In this document: positions 26,247-34,420 of the stretch, one piece after another
How positions within the stretch are numbered: position 1 is the first letter of the stretch
How the letters are laid out: each line of letters opens with the position of its first letter
Source: Microbacterium sp. CSI-V
GTDB lineage: Bacteria > Actinomycetota > Actinomycetes > Actinomycetales > Microbacteriaceae
Reading direction: 5' to 3'
Assembly: GCF_001984105.1 (NCBI RefSeq)
Contig: NZ_MTQM01000009.1
Span: 992,001-1,056,000 of the forward strand
Length of the DNA stretch: 64,000 bases
Program-made: the position numbers and the translations under genes
The notes under the pieces: generated by a model
Seen by the model: the letters and a program-made list of their open reading frames with translations, nothing else
What the model was told of the DNA's origin: nothing
Database searches by the model: none

Positions 26247-28154
26247 TCAGCGACGGCGACCGGTGCCGAACAGGCCCCGGATCACGCCGTTGAGGATCGT
26301 CTTCGTCGACCCCCGGCCGAGCAGGTCGTCGAGCGGCGCGGTCGGAGCGCTGGAGCGCGAACGCGGCGCCGCGGTGCTCTTGAGCAGCCGGTCGTACTCG
26401 CGCTGCGCCTTCTTCTGAGCCTCGGCGTGCGCCTTGTCGATCGCCGCCTGCTGCTTCGCGTACTCGGCCTCGGTCGCCGCCGCCTGTTTCGCGCGCTCCG
26501 CCGCCTCGCGCGCCTCGGTCGCCGCCTGCATGCGCGCCGCCAGGATCTCGCGGGCCGACTCGCGGTCGATCGGGGTGCCGTACCGGGCGAACAGGGGGGA
26601 TGCCGAGACGGCGGCGGCGAGATCGGCGGCGGGGATCGGCGACATCGAGGCCCGCGGCGCGAACAGCCGCGTCCAGGCGACCGGGGTCGGGGTGCCGCGT
26701 TCGTCCATGACGGTCACGATCGCCTCGCCCGTCCCGAGCTCCTGCAGGACCCGCTCGAGGTCGTACCCCGACGCGGGATACGTCCGCACCGACGCGCGCA
26801 ACGCCGTCGCATCGTCGGGGGTGAAGGCGCGGAGCGCGTGCTGGACGCGCGACCCGAGCTGCGCCAACACGTCGCCCGGCACGTCCTTCGGCGTCTGCGT
26901 CACGAAGAAGACCCCCACCCCCTTGGAGCGGATGAGACGGACCGTCTGCGTGATCGCCGCGAGGAAGGCCTTGGACGCGTCGCGGAAGAGCAGGTGCGCC
27001 TCGTCGAAGAAGAACACGAGCTTGGGCTTGTCGAGATCCCCGACCTCGGGCAGCACCTCGTACAGCTCCGCGAGCAGGTACATCAGGAACGTCGAGTACA
27101 GCTCGGGACGCGAGGCGACGTTCGGCACCTCGAGGAGACTCACGACGCCCTCGCCCTCGGCGGTGGTGCGCAGGAACGCCGTCACGTCGAGCTCGGGCTC
27201 GCCGAAGAAGGTGTCGGCGCCGGCCGCCGAGAACGCGATCAGTTCGCGGAGGATGACACCCGCGGTCGCGCCGGAGAGCCCGCCGAGGTCCTTCAGCTCG
27301 CTCTTGCCCTCGTCGCTGGTGAGGAAGGTCAGCACGGACCGCAGATCCGACAGATCGACGAGCGCGAGCCCCTTCTCGTCGGCGTAGTGGAACACGAGGC
27401 CGAGGCTGGACTCCTGCGTCGCGTTCAGACCGAGCACGCGGCTGAGCAGCAACGGACCGAACCCCGACACGGTGGCCCGCACGGGAACGCCCGAGGCCGC
27501 GTCGTCGCCGAGGGCGTAGAACTCCGTCGGGTAGGCCCGCGGCTCCCAGTCCTGCCCCAGGGCGCTCGTGCGCGCGAGGAGCTTCTCGCTCGAGACGCCG
27601 GGGGCGGCGACCCCGGAGAGATCGCCCTTGATGTCGGCCGCGAACACGGGCACCCCGTTCGCCGACAGCTGCTCGGCCAGCAGCTGCAGCGTCCGCGTCT
27701 TGCCGGTTCCCGTGGCCCCCGCCACCAGCCCGTGCCGGTTGGTCATCGCGAGGGGGATCCGGACGGGGACGGATGCCACCGGCCCGCCGTTGACGAGTAC
27801 ACCGAGGTCGAGGGCCCCAGCGGACCCGGCGTACCCGGCGGCGATCGTCGCGACCTGCGCGTCGGTCAGCGGCCCGGCGGCGGGCTCGGGCGCCGGCGCG
27901 GGAGGCTCAGGCGTCGTCGCGGGCTCGGGAGCGGCGGCGGGAGCGGGAGCGGGCCCGGGCGCTGTCTCGGGAGCAGCGGTGGCCGCGGGCGTGGCGGCGA
28001 CACGGGCCCGCGCGGCCGCCGCCTCCGCCGCGGCGAGATCGGCGCGAGCGCGCGCCAACCGGAGCTCGGCCTCGGCCGCCTCGGCCTCGGCTCGGAGTCG
28101 GGCGACCTCGGGGTCGTCGGCGGGACCGGGAACGGACGGCGCGGTGTCGCTCAT
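26247..28154 (-). CDS. HerA-like ATPase (DUF853/YjgR family)
   Basis: A 635-residue cytosolic ATPase of the HerA/FtsK superfamily, DUF853 branch. The N-terminus is a predicted coiled coil (residues about 15-52) followed by a long Ala/Pro-rich linker to about residue 95. Walker A is GLVAGATGTGKTRTLQLL near residue 145, Walker B is LVFFFDEAHLLF, and VFFVTQTPKDVPGDVLAQLG is the conserved downstream motif. A Lys/Glu-rich helical tail near residues 540-600 precedes a final DDLLGRGSTKTILNGVIRG. The cellular task of this family is not established; DNA translocation is presumed from its relatives. Confidence 0.88.
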   Translation of the reverse strand: MSDTAPSVPGPADDPEVARLRAEAEAAEAELRLARARADLAAAEAAAARARVAATPAATAAPETAPGPAPAPAAAPEPATTPEPPAPAPEPAAGPLTDAQVATIAAGYAGSAGALDLGVLVNGGPVASVPVRIPLAMTNRHGLVAGATGTGKTRTLQLLAEQLSANGVPVFAADIKGDLSGVAAPGVSSEKLLARTSALGQDWEPRAYPTEFYALGDDAASGVPVRATVSGFGPLLLSRVLGLNATQESSLGLVFHYADEKGLALVDLSDLRSVLTFLTSDEGKSELKDLGGLSGATAGVILRELIAFSAAGADTFFGEPELDVTAFLRTTAEGEGVVSLLEVPNVASRPELYSTFLMYLLAELYEVLPEVGDLDKPKLVFFFDEAHLLFRDASKAFLAAITQTVRLIRSKGVGVFFVTQTPKDVPGDVLAQLGSRVQHALRAFTPDDATALRASVRTYPASGYDLERVLQELGTGEAIVTVMDERGTPTPVAWTRLFAPRASMSPIPAADLAAAVSASPLFARYGTPIDRESAREILAARMQAATEAREAAERAKQAAATEAEYAKQQAAIDKAHAEAQKKAQREYDRLLKSTAAPRSRSSAPTAPLDDLLGRGSTKTILNGVIRGLFGTGRRR

Positions 28155-28163
28155 GGCGTCAGC

Positions 28164-28868
28164 CTAGGACGGCGCGGAGGACGCGGCATCCGGAACCCGT
28201 CGGTTGCGTCGAAGCGTCGCCCGATCGTCGTCGCGGGCCCGGAGACGGGAGAACACCACCGCGAGCACGAGGGCCGCGCCCGCGCCGACGAGCGCTCCCC
28301 CGACCGTGTCGGAGAGCCAGTGGGCGTGCAGGTAGGTGCGGCTGAACGCCATGAGGACGATCCACGCACCGCCCACCACCCGCACCCACAGGGTCGGGAA
28401 CACGATCGCGGCGACCACCGCGATCGTCGCGGCGTTGGCGGTGTGCCCCGAGGGGAACGAGCCGTAGTCCGCGAGGACGAGGATGTCCTCGGGGCGTGCA
28501 CGGCCGAACGTGTGCTTGAGCACCTGCACGAGGAGGGCGCTCCCCGCGGACGCGGCCAGGAAGTACACCGCCGTCCACCGGCGCCCGGTGAGGAAGAGCG
28601 CGAGCGCTCCCCCCAACGGCACGATGAGGATGGCGGTGATGTAGCCGCCGATCTGGTTCATGACCAGGGCGATCGTGAGCAGCGGCTGAATCGGCGCGGA
28701 GGCGAACAGCTGGTTCCACCACACGTCGATTGCGAACGGACTCGGCCCGCGGAAGTACACCCAGGCCCCGAGCCCGCACGCGAGCGCGATCAGCACCAGA
28801 CCGAGCACGGCGCGGACGCGCTCCGAGCGCACCGTCACGAACGGCGGGGGCGCGGCATCCAGGTCCAT
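28164..28868 (-). CDS. PAP2-family membrane phosphatase
   Basis: A 234-residue membrane protein with about six helices and a complete phosphatidic-acid phosphatase type 2 signature: KHTFGRARP, then FPSGHTANA, then SRTYLHAHWLSD. The active site faces the outside in this family, and the substrates are lipid phosphates or undecaprenyl pyrophosphate. The start at 28868 (MDLDAAPPP) is a choice among several ATGs without a strong ribosome site. It is transcribed with the HerA-like gene, nine bases apart, without a known functional tie. Confidence 0.9.
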   Translation of the reverse strand: MDLDAAPPPFVTVRSERVRAVLGLVLIALACGLGAWVYFRGPSPFAIDVWWNQLFASAPIQPLLTIALVMNQIGGYITAILIVPLGGALALFLTGRRWTAVYFLAASAGSALLVQVLKHTFGRARPEDILVLADYGSFPSGHTANAATIAVVAAIVFPTLWVRVVGGAWIVLMAFSRTYLHAHWLSDTVGGALVGAGAALVLAVVFSRLRARDDDRATLRRNRRVPDAASSAPS

Positions 28869-28944
28869 CGCCCCATGATGCCGTCCCGCCGGGCCTCCCG
28901 GCATCACCGGGACGGGCGGTTCGCCCTCTGCTACTGTTCGGCCC

Positions 28945-30282
28945 TTACGGAGCGAGCCGCTCGACGGTGCGCGGACGCACCAGGAACCACAGCGCCAGCA
29001 CCCCGAGGACCGCACAGCCCACCATCACCGATGCCATGGTCGTGGCGGTGATGCCCGATCCGGTCGCGAGCAGGCCCACGACGGGAGAGATGACGCCCGC
29101 GATGCCGAAGTTCGCGGCACCGATGATCGACTGCGCGGTGCCCGCGGCCTTGCCGTGGCGGTCGAGGGCGAGCACCTGGGCGCACGGGAACGTGAAGCCG
29201 CACGAGGTCATGAACAGGAACAGCGGGATGATCGTGCCCCACAGCCCGAACCCGAGCTGGTCGAAGACGACGATCACGATGCCCCACAGCACGAGCGAGG
29301 CGGTCGAGAACGCGAGCACCCACTGGGGACCGAAGCGCGCGGCGAGGCGCGAGGCGATCTGCACGCCGATGACGAGCCCCACGGAGTTCGCGGCGAAAAG
29401 CACGCCGTACTGCTGCGCGTCGAAGCCGTAGCTCTGCTGGAAGAGGAACGAGGATGCCGACAGGTAGGAGAAGAGTCCGCTGAAGGTCATCGCCCCGATG
29501 ACGAGGACACCGACGAACACCCGGTCCCGGAAGACACTCGCGTACCGCTGCCAGACGGTGGTCGCGCCCTTGCCGCCCCGGCGGGCGGCGGGGAGCGTCT
29601 CCGGCAGGAAGACGATCGCCGAGACAAGCATGACCGTGCCGTAGGCCGCGAGCACCCAGAAGATGCCCCGCCACGGCATGACCGACAGGAGCAACGACCC
29701 CGCGAGCGGCGCGAGCACCGGTGCGACGCCCGAGACCAGGGCGAGGCGCGAGAGCATCACGACCAGCCGGCGACCGCCGAACAGGTCGCGCACGATGGCG
29801 GCCGCGACGACGCCGCCCGCTGCGGCACCGGCCCCCATGAGGACGCGCGCGATCGACAGCGTGCCGAGGGTCGGGGCGAGAGCGGCGAACACGCTCGCGG
29901 CGACGTGCAGGGCCGTGACCGCGAGCAGCGGGATGCGACGACCGACCTTGTCGCTGAGCGGTCCGACGATGAGCTGGCCGAGCGCGAATCCGATCATCGT
30001 GCCCGTGAGGGTCAACTGGATCGCGGCGGCCGAGGTCTGGAAGTCGGCCTCGAGCACCGGGAACGCGGGCAGGTAGAGGTCGATCGTGAAGGGCCCCAGA
30101 GCCGTCAGGGCGCCCAGCAGGACGATGTAGAGGACGCGGCGTCGCGCCGAGATGCTGTCGCCGGGGTGCAGCACGATCGGCGCTGTCGCCGGATTGCTTC
30201 CGAGCGCACGGATGGCGCCCGTCGCCGAGGGCTCGGTGCGGGCGGTCGGGGGGATCACGGGCTGGGAAGCGGTGTCGAGCAC
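28945..30282 (-). CDS. Bcr/CflA-family multidrug MFS exporter
   Basis: A 445-residue 12-helix drug:H+ antiporter. GALTALGPFTIDLYLPAFP at the first helix, LIVGPLSDKVGRRIPLL in loop 2-3 and GVVAAAIVRDLFGGRRLVVM are characteristic of the Bcr/CflA branch (bicyclomycin, chloramphenicol-type drugs). The GTG start at 30282 is chosen as the only early start in frame after the leader hairpin; AAGGA lies about 13 bases before it, which is far. About 35 residues precede the first helix. A palindrome and a hairpin upstream suggest control of both initiation and the leader. Confidence 0.88.
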   Translation of the reverse strand: MLDTASQPVIPPTARTEPSATGAIRALGSNPATAPIVLHPGDSISARRRVLYIVLLGALTALGPFTIDLYLPAFPVLEADFQTSAAAIQLTLTGTMIGFALGQLIVGPLSDKVGRRIPLLAVTALHVAASVFAALAPTLGTLSIARVLMGAGAAAGGVVAAAIVRDLFGGRRLVVMLSRLALVSGVAPVLAPLAGSLLLSVMPWRGIFWVLAAYGTVMLVSAIVFLPETLPAARRGGKGATTVWQRYASVFRDRVFVGVLVIGAMTFSGLFSYLSASSFLFQQSYGFDAQQYGVLFAANSVGLVIGVQIASRLAARFGPQWVLAFSTASLVLWGIVIVVFDQLGFGLWGTIIPLFLFMTSCGFTFPCAQVLALDRHGKAAGTAQSIIGAANFGIAGVISPVVGLLATGSGITATTMASVMVGCAVLGVLALWFLVRPRTVERLAP

Positions 30283-30312
30283 GTCGGTCAGGGGGTCCTT
30301 TTCGCAACACGG

Positions 30313-30336
30313 ACAGCCCGGACGATGCCGGGCTGT
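30313..30336 (-). promoter_or_regulatory. Leader hairpin of the drug exporter gene
   Basis: ACAGCCCGG/CCGGGCTGT is a perfect 9-base stem with a 6-base loop, 31-54 bases upstream of the exporter start. No T tract follows, so it is more likely a translational or stability element than a terminator. Confidence 0.5.
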
Positions 30337-30358
30337 GAATTCGGGGGATCGTCGAACC

Positions 30359-30385
30359 TCGAATCGATTCGACATCGTCATACTA
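30359..30385 (-). promoter_or_regulatory. Promoter -10 and operator-like palindrome of the drug exporter
   Basis: On the minus strand TAGTAT (30380-30385) can serve as a -10 element. Just downstream, at the expected start of transcription, lies the perfect 14-base palindrome TCGAATCGATTCGA (30359-30372). The -35 region is weak. The repressor is not identifiable here. Confidence 0.45.
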
Positions 30386-30517
30386 TCGCGCGGTCCCGGT
30401 TCTCCACCATCCCCCCTCGCGGGTTCCTCCCAGGCCGCCACCGCATTCATCCGCATAGGCTGGGCGGAATCGGCCCGCGCCGAGCCTCCCGCCCCAGAGA
30501 GAGACAGCACAGACCGC

Positions 30518-31225
30518 ATGAGCCCCTCCCCCGACAAGCGCAAGAGCGGCAACCCCGCCACGCAGGCCGACATCGACCTGACCGTCAAGCAGCAACGCGA
30601 GCAGAAGCGACAGGACAAGCTCGCCGAGTACCAGAAGCAGATCGCTCGTCGCAAGCGCAGCAAGCTCGTCTGGTGGGTCGTCGGATCGACCGCCGCCCTC
30701 GCGGTGGTCGCGGTCGTCGTGGCATCCTTCGCGCTCGCCCCGGCTCCGGCCCCCAGCTACCAGGCGGGCAACACGACCGGGCGCGAGATCGAGGGCGTCG
30801 AGACCTTCCAGAACCGCTCCGACCACGTGCAGGGTGCGGTCACGTATGAGCAGACGCCCCCCGCCGGCGGCCCGCACAACCCCTACTGGCTGAACTGCGG
30901 CGTGTACACCGAGCCTCAGCAGAACGAGAACGCGGTGCACTCGCTCGAGCACGGGGCCATCTGGATCACCTACGACCCGGAGCGGGTCGACGCCGACGGA
31001 ATCGCCGCGCTCGAGGCCGTCATGCCCTCCAGCTACGCCATCCTCTCGCCCTACCCGGGCATGGACACCCCCGTCGCCGTGAGCGCGTGGAACCACCAGC
31101 TCAAGGTCGACGACCCCGCCGACCCCCGCATCGCCGAGTTCTTCACCGAGTACTGGCGCAGCCAGAACGCCCCCGAGCCCAACGCCGCCTGCTCGGGCGC
31201 GATCGACGGCCCCGGCAGGGCATGA
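30518..31225 (+). CDS. DUF3105 membrane-anchored protein
   Basis: A 235-residue protein with a charged N-terminus, one membrane helix (residues about 49-72) and an external DUF3105 domain: PPAGGPHNPYWLNCGVYTEP, NAVHSLEHGAIWITYDP and PYPGMDTPVAVSAWNHQL. The conserved His and Cys residues suggest metal or redox chemistry, but no function is established. The start ATG follows a GAGAGAGA stretch. The next gene (DUF305) begins one base after its stop, a pairing seen in many actinobacteria. Confidence 0.88.
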   Translation: MSPSPDKRKSGNPATQADIDLTVKQQREQKRQDKLAEYQKQIARRKRSKLVWWVVGSTAALAVVAVVVASFALAPAPAPSYQAGNTTGREIEGVETFQNRSDHVQGAVTYEQTPPAGGPHNPYWLNCGVYTEPQQNENAVHSLEHGAIWITYDPERVDADGIAALEAVMPSSYAILSPYPGMDTPVAVSAWNHQLKVDDPADPRIAEFFTEYWRSQNAPEPNAACSGAIDGPGRA

Positions 31226-31226
31226 C

Positions 31227-31898
31227 GTGACCGACGACGACACCGCGGCCCGGCCGGCCGCGCGGCGCATCGTCGTCGCGGTGGCCGTGGTCGCGCTGCT
31301 GGCCGTCGCCTTCGCGATCGGACGCTTCACCGCGTTCGGCGCGACCGCCGCCCCCGCCACCCCGTCGACCACCTCCGCCGACGCCGGCTTCGCCCGCGAC
31401 ATGCAGGTCCACCACACGCAGGCGGTGCTCATGGCGATGGAGATCTACCGCAAGACCTCCGACGACGAGCTGCGCACCCTCTCGTACGACATCGCCACCA
31501 CCCAGGCGGGTCAGCGCGGAGAGATGTTCGGCTGGCTCGTGCAGTGGGGCCTGCCGCAGGCGTCGTCCCAGCCGCTGATGCAGTGGATGGCTCCGTCCAG
31601 CGCGCACAGCCACGGCGACACCTCCGCGCTGTCCGAGGACGACCTCCTCTCCCAGATGGGGATGGCGACGGATGCCGAGCTCGACCAGCTCCGCTCGCTC
31701 GAGGGTCAGCCGGCCGACTGCCTCTTCCTCGGCCTCATGATCCGCCACCACGAGGGCGCGATCCCCATGGCCGAGGCCGTGGTCGAGCTCGGCAGCGACC
31801 CCCGGGTGAAGGACGTGGCCCAGACGATCATCACGGGCCAGTCGGCCGAGATCGACGCGATGCGCGACATCCAGACCCGCCTGTCCTGCACCGGCTGA
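31227..31898 (+). CDS. DUF305 protein
   Basis: A 223-residue protein with an N-terminal membrane helix (residues about 14-34) and an extracellular four-helix DUF305 domain. Paired histidine motifs are clear: MQVHHTQAVLMAMEI near the start and MIRHHEGAIPMAEAVVELG near the end, with a central SSAHSHGDTS. The domain is ferritin-like and likely binds metal, in some cases copper. The GTG start lies one base after the DUF3105 stop, so the two proteins are made together. A strong terminator follows. Confidence 0.9.
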   Translation: MTDDDTAARPAARRIVVAVAVVALLAVAFAIGRFTAFGATAAPATPSTTSADAGFARDMQVHHTQAVLMAMEIYRKTSDDELRTLSYDIATTQAGQRGEMFGWLVQWGLPQASSQPLMQWMAPSSAHSHGDTSALSEDDLLSQMGMATDAELDQLRSLEGQPADCLFLGLMIRHHEGAIPMAEAVVELGSDPRVKDVAQTIITGQSAEIDAMRDIQTRLSCTG

Positions 31899-31909
31899 GC
31901 CGGAACAGC

Positions 31910-31950
31910 GAAGGGGCGTGGCATCCGATCGACGGATGCCACGCCCCTTC
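31910..31950. terminator. Bidirectional terminator hairpin
   Basis: A perfect 17-base stem (arms 31910-31926 and 31934-31950, seven-base loop) lies between the converging ends of the DUF305 gene and the sugar permease gene. The stem contains one GGCATCC and one GGATGCC. Confidence 0.88.
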
Positions 31951-31966
31951 GGCGTTCGTGCGGGAC

Positions 31967-32944
31967 TCAGCCCTTCGTCGCGCCGGCGAGGAGACCCCGG
32001 ACGAAGAAGCGCTGCAGCAGGAAGAACACGATCAACGGAACGAGGATCGAGATGAACGTTCCGGCCGACTGCAGGAACCACTGGTCGCCCCACGTCCCCG
32101 ACAGAGAGTTCAACGACTGCGTGAGCGGCAGAGACGACGACGGCGCGAAGATCGTGGCCACGAGCAGGTCGTTCCACACCCAGATGAACTCCAGCACCGC
32201 GAAGGACGCGAGGGCCGGGGCCGCGAGCGGCAGGATCAGGCGGAAGAACACCTGACCGTGCCCGGCACCGTCCACGCGCGCCGCCTCGATGACCTCGTGC
32301 GGGATCTCCGCGATGAAGTTGTGCAGCAGGAAGATCGCCAGCGGCATCGCGAAGATGACGTGGGCGATCCACACCGTCGCGAAGCTGTGCTCCACGCCAC
32401 GCAGCTCGAGCCCGGGGAAGATCGTCACGTCGTTGATCGTGAGACCGCGCGAGAACAGGCTCAGCAGCGGCACGAGGGCCATCTGCAGCGGCACGATCTG
32501 GAGCGCGAAGATGAAGATGAAGAAGAAGTTGCGCCCCTTGAAGTCGATCCACGCGAACGCGTACGCGATGAGCGAGGCGATCGCCAGCGCGAAGAGTACG
32601 ACCGGGATCGTGATGGCCAGCGAGTTCACGAACGAGGCGGCCAGCGTCAGCGCCGTGCCCCCCGACGTCAGAGCGAGACGGTAGTTCTCGAGCGTGAACG
32701 ACGGATCGGTGAAGATGGTCCACCACCCGGTCGACTGCGTGTCGGAGCCGGGACGGAACGACGTGACGAGCAGACCGAACGTCGGGATGGTCCAGAAGAA
32801 CGCGATCGCGACGGCGGCGATCGTGGCCCCCTTGGAGGTGAGACGCTTGCGCGCCATCGCCTCGTGCTTGCGCGTGTCGCGGGCGACCTGACGCGCCGAA
32901 CGCTTGTCGTCGGTGGGCTCGAGCACCACGGTGGAGGTGGTCAT
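31967..32944 (-). CDS. Sugar ABC transporter permease, MalG type
   Basis: A 325-residue permease with six helices of the CUT1 sugar family. The EAA loop is EVIEAARVDGAGHGQVFFRLILPLAAPALA; WTIPTFGLLVTSFRPG follows the first helix. The long polar N-terminus (about 45 residues) is common in Microbacteriaceae. Its ATG overlaps the stop of the MalF-type gene (ATGA). It is the last gene of the three-gene operon, and no ATPase gene follows, so the ATPase is probably a shared MsiK-like protein encoded elsewhere. Confidence 0.92.
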   Translation of the reverse strand: MTTSTVVLEPTDDKRSARQVARDTRKHEAMARKRLTSKGATIAAVAIAFFWTIPTFGLLVTSFRPGSDTQSTGWWTIFTDPSFTLENYRLALTSGGTALTLAASFVNSLAITIPVVLFALAIASLIAYAFAWIDFKGRNFFFIFIFALQIVPLQMALVPLLSLFSRGLTINDVTIFPGLELRGVEHSFATVWIAHVIFAMPLAIFLLHNFIAEIPHEVIEAARVDGAGHGQVFFRLILPLAAPALASFAVLEFIWVWNDLLVATIFAPSSSLPLTQSLNSLSGTWGDQWFLQSAGTFISILVPLIVFFLLQRFFVRGLLAGATKG

Positions 32945-34296
32945 CGCACTTCCCTCTGCTTCCGGATCTGGCGCACGTTGAAGATGATCAGCGGCAGGAC
33001 GAACAGGAACAGCACCACGGCCAGCGCTGCGGAATGCCCGTAGCTCTGGAACCGCTGCTGCTGGTTGACCATCTCGAAGGCGAGGACGGTGGAGTCGTTG
33101 CGCCCACCGGTCATGACCGCGACGATGTCGTAGATCTTCAGGGCGCCGATGGCGATGGTGGTGAGCACGACGATGAGCGACGAGCGGATGCCGGGGACGG
33201 TCACGTTGATGAATCGCTCCCAGGCGTTGGCGCCGTCGAGTTCGGCGGCCTCCATCTGCTCCGGCGGTACCGCCTTGATCGCCGCCGACAGGATGACCAT
33301 CGCCAGGCCCGTCTGGCTCCAGATGAACACGACCACCAGGAGCAGCGTGTTGATCAGCGGGGTCGCCGAGAGCCACGAGACCGGGTCGCCTCCGAACGCC
33401 GTCACGATGGCGTTCAGGATGCCGATCTGGTCGCCCTGACGGAAGTCGTAGACGAACTTCCAGATGATGCCGGCGCCGACGAACGAGATGGCGAACGGCA
33501 TGAAGATGAGGACCTTGAGGAACCGCTCCCCCGCGGCGCGGTCGATGAAGACGGCGTAGGCGAGTCCGATCGCGGTGGCGAAGGTGGGGGCCAGGAGCAC
33601 CCAGATCAGGGTGTTGATGACCGACCAGAAGCCCTCGGGGTTGGTGAAGGTCCAGACGTAGTTGTCGAACCCGACGAAGTTCTGCCCGGTCTTGTCCAGG
33701 AACGACTGCACCAGCGTCGACAGGGCCGGGTACACCAGACCCATCAGCAGGAGGATCGCGGCGGGAGCGGCAAACAGGATGAGCTGGAACAGGTAGCCGG
33801 CGCCCTGACGCGACCGGTAGTCGGCGTAGAACAGGATGCCGCCGAGGATCACCGCGATCGCGAGGACGTAGATCACCGCGTTCTGGTACGGGCGCAGCAG
33901 CATGAAGGCGAGCACGGGGATCGCGAAGCACGCGATCAGGCGGATCCAGAAGTAGCGCTTGCCCGAGCGCGGCGCGTACTCGATGAGCAGCAGCAGCAGC
34001 CCCACGACGGCGCCGAAGACGAGGAGCACCAGCGGGATCTGCACGAGCGGGTTCATCTCGCCGAGCGTCTTGAAGAAGCTGTTCAGCGAGAACCCGATGG
34101 TGGTGGGTTTGGTCTCGGACGGTGCCCGCGTGACCATGAACAGGAACAGCGCCACCACCGCGATGAGCGCGATGACCACGACCGTGACGGTGGTCCGATG
34201 CCTTCGTGCGAGGTTGCGGGATGCCGTCTCGGCATCCGGCGCCTCGTGTCGGGGAGATGCCGCCGGGGGCTTCTCCGCCTGCCTGATCTGAGTCAT
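32941..34296 (-). CDS. Sugar ABC transporter permease, MalF type, with N-terminal extension
   Basis: A 451-residue permease. The C-terminal 290 residues are a normal six-helix CUT1 permease with the EAA loop EQMEAAELDGANAWERFINVTVPGI. Ahead of it lie about 160 residues with some four extra hydrophobic segments (near residues 36-56, 83-106, 116-133 and 138-156), a layout seen in some alpha-glucoside (AglF-like) systems. The ATG at 34296 is preferred to one 19 codons upstream because GGGAGGGAAG precedes it. Confidence 0.9.
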   Translation of the reverse strand: MTQIRQAEKPPAASPRHEAPDAETASRNLARRHRTTVTVVVIALIAVVALFLFMVTRAPSETKPTTIGFSLNSFFKTLGEMNPLVQIPLVLLVFGAVVGLLLLLIEYAPRSGKRYFWIRLIACFAIPVLAFMLLRPYQNAVIYVLAIAVILGGILFYADYRSRQGAGYLFQLILFAAPAAILLLMGLVYPALSTLVQSFLDKTGQNFVGFDNYVWTFTNPEGFWSVINTLIWVLLAPTFATAIGLAYAVFIDRAAGERFLKVLIFMPFAISFVGAGIIWKFVYDFRQGDQIGILNAIVTAFGGDPVSWLSATPLINTLLLVVVFIWSQTGLAMVILSAAIKAVPPEQMEAAELDGANAWERFINVTVPGIRSSLIVVLTTIAIGALKIYDIVAVMTGGRNDSTVLAFEMVNQQQRFQSYGHSAALAVVLFLFVLPLIIFNVRQIRKQREVR

Positions 34297-34371
34297 GACT
34301 TCCCTCCCGAACACGCCGTCGTGCTCATCGATGGACGGGCCGCGCAGCGGCACCGTGTGGGCTTACGGTAC

Positions 34372-34405
34372 CGGTGGGCCGCCCGCCGAAGCGGACGGCC
34401 CACCG
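34372..34405 (-). terminator. Intercistronic hairpin between binding protein and permease genes
   Basis: CGGTGGGCCG/CGGCCCACCG (34372-34381 and 34396-34405) with an inner CCGC/GCGG pairing. It sits just after the binding-protein gene. Such hairpins commonly stabilise or partly stop the message so that the binding protein is made in excess. Confidence 0.65.
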
Positions 34406-34420
34406 ATCTTGCGGTCGGGG

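Noticed and set aside
26127-29051. Open frame of 974 codons on the plus strand
   Set aside because: It lies opposite the HerA-like and PAP2 genes and is low-complexity (Arg, Glu, Gly), an effect of high GC at third positions.
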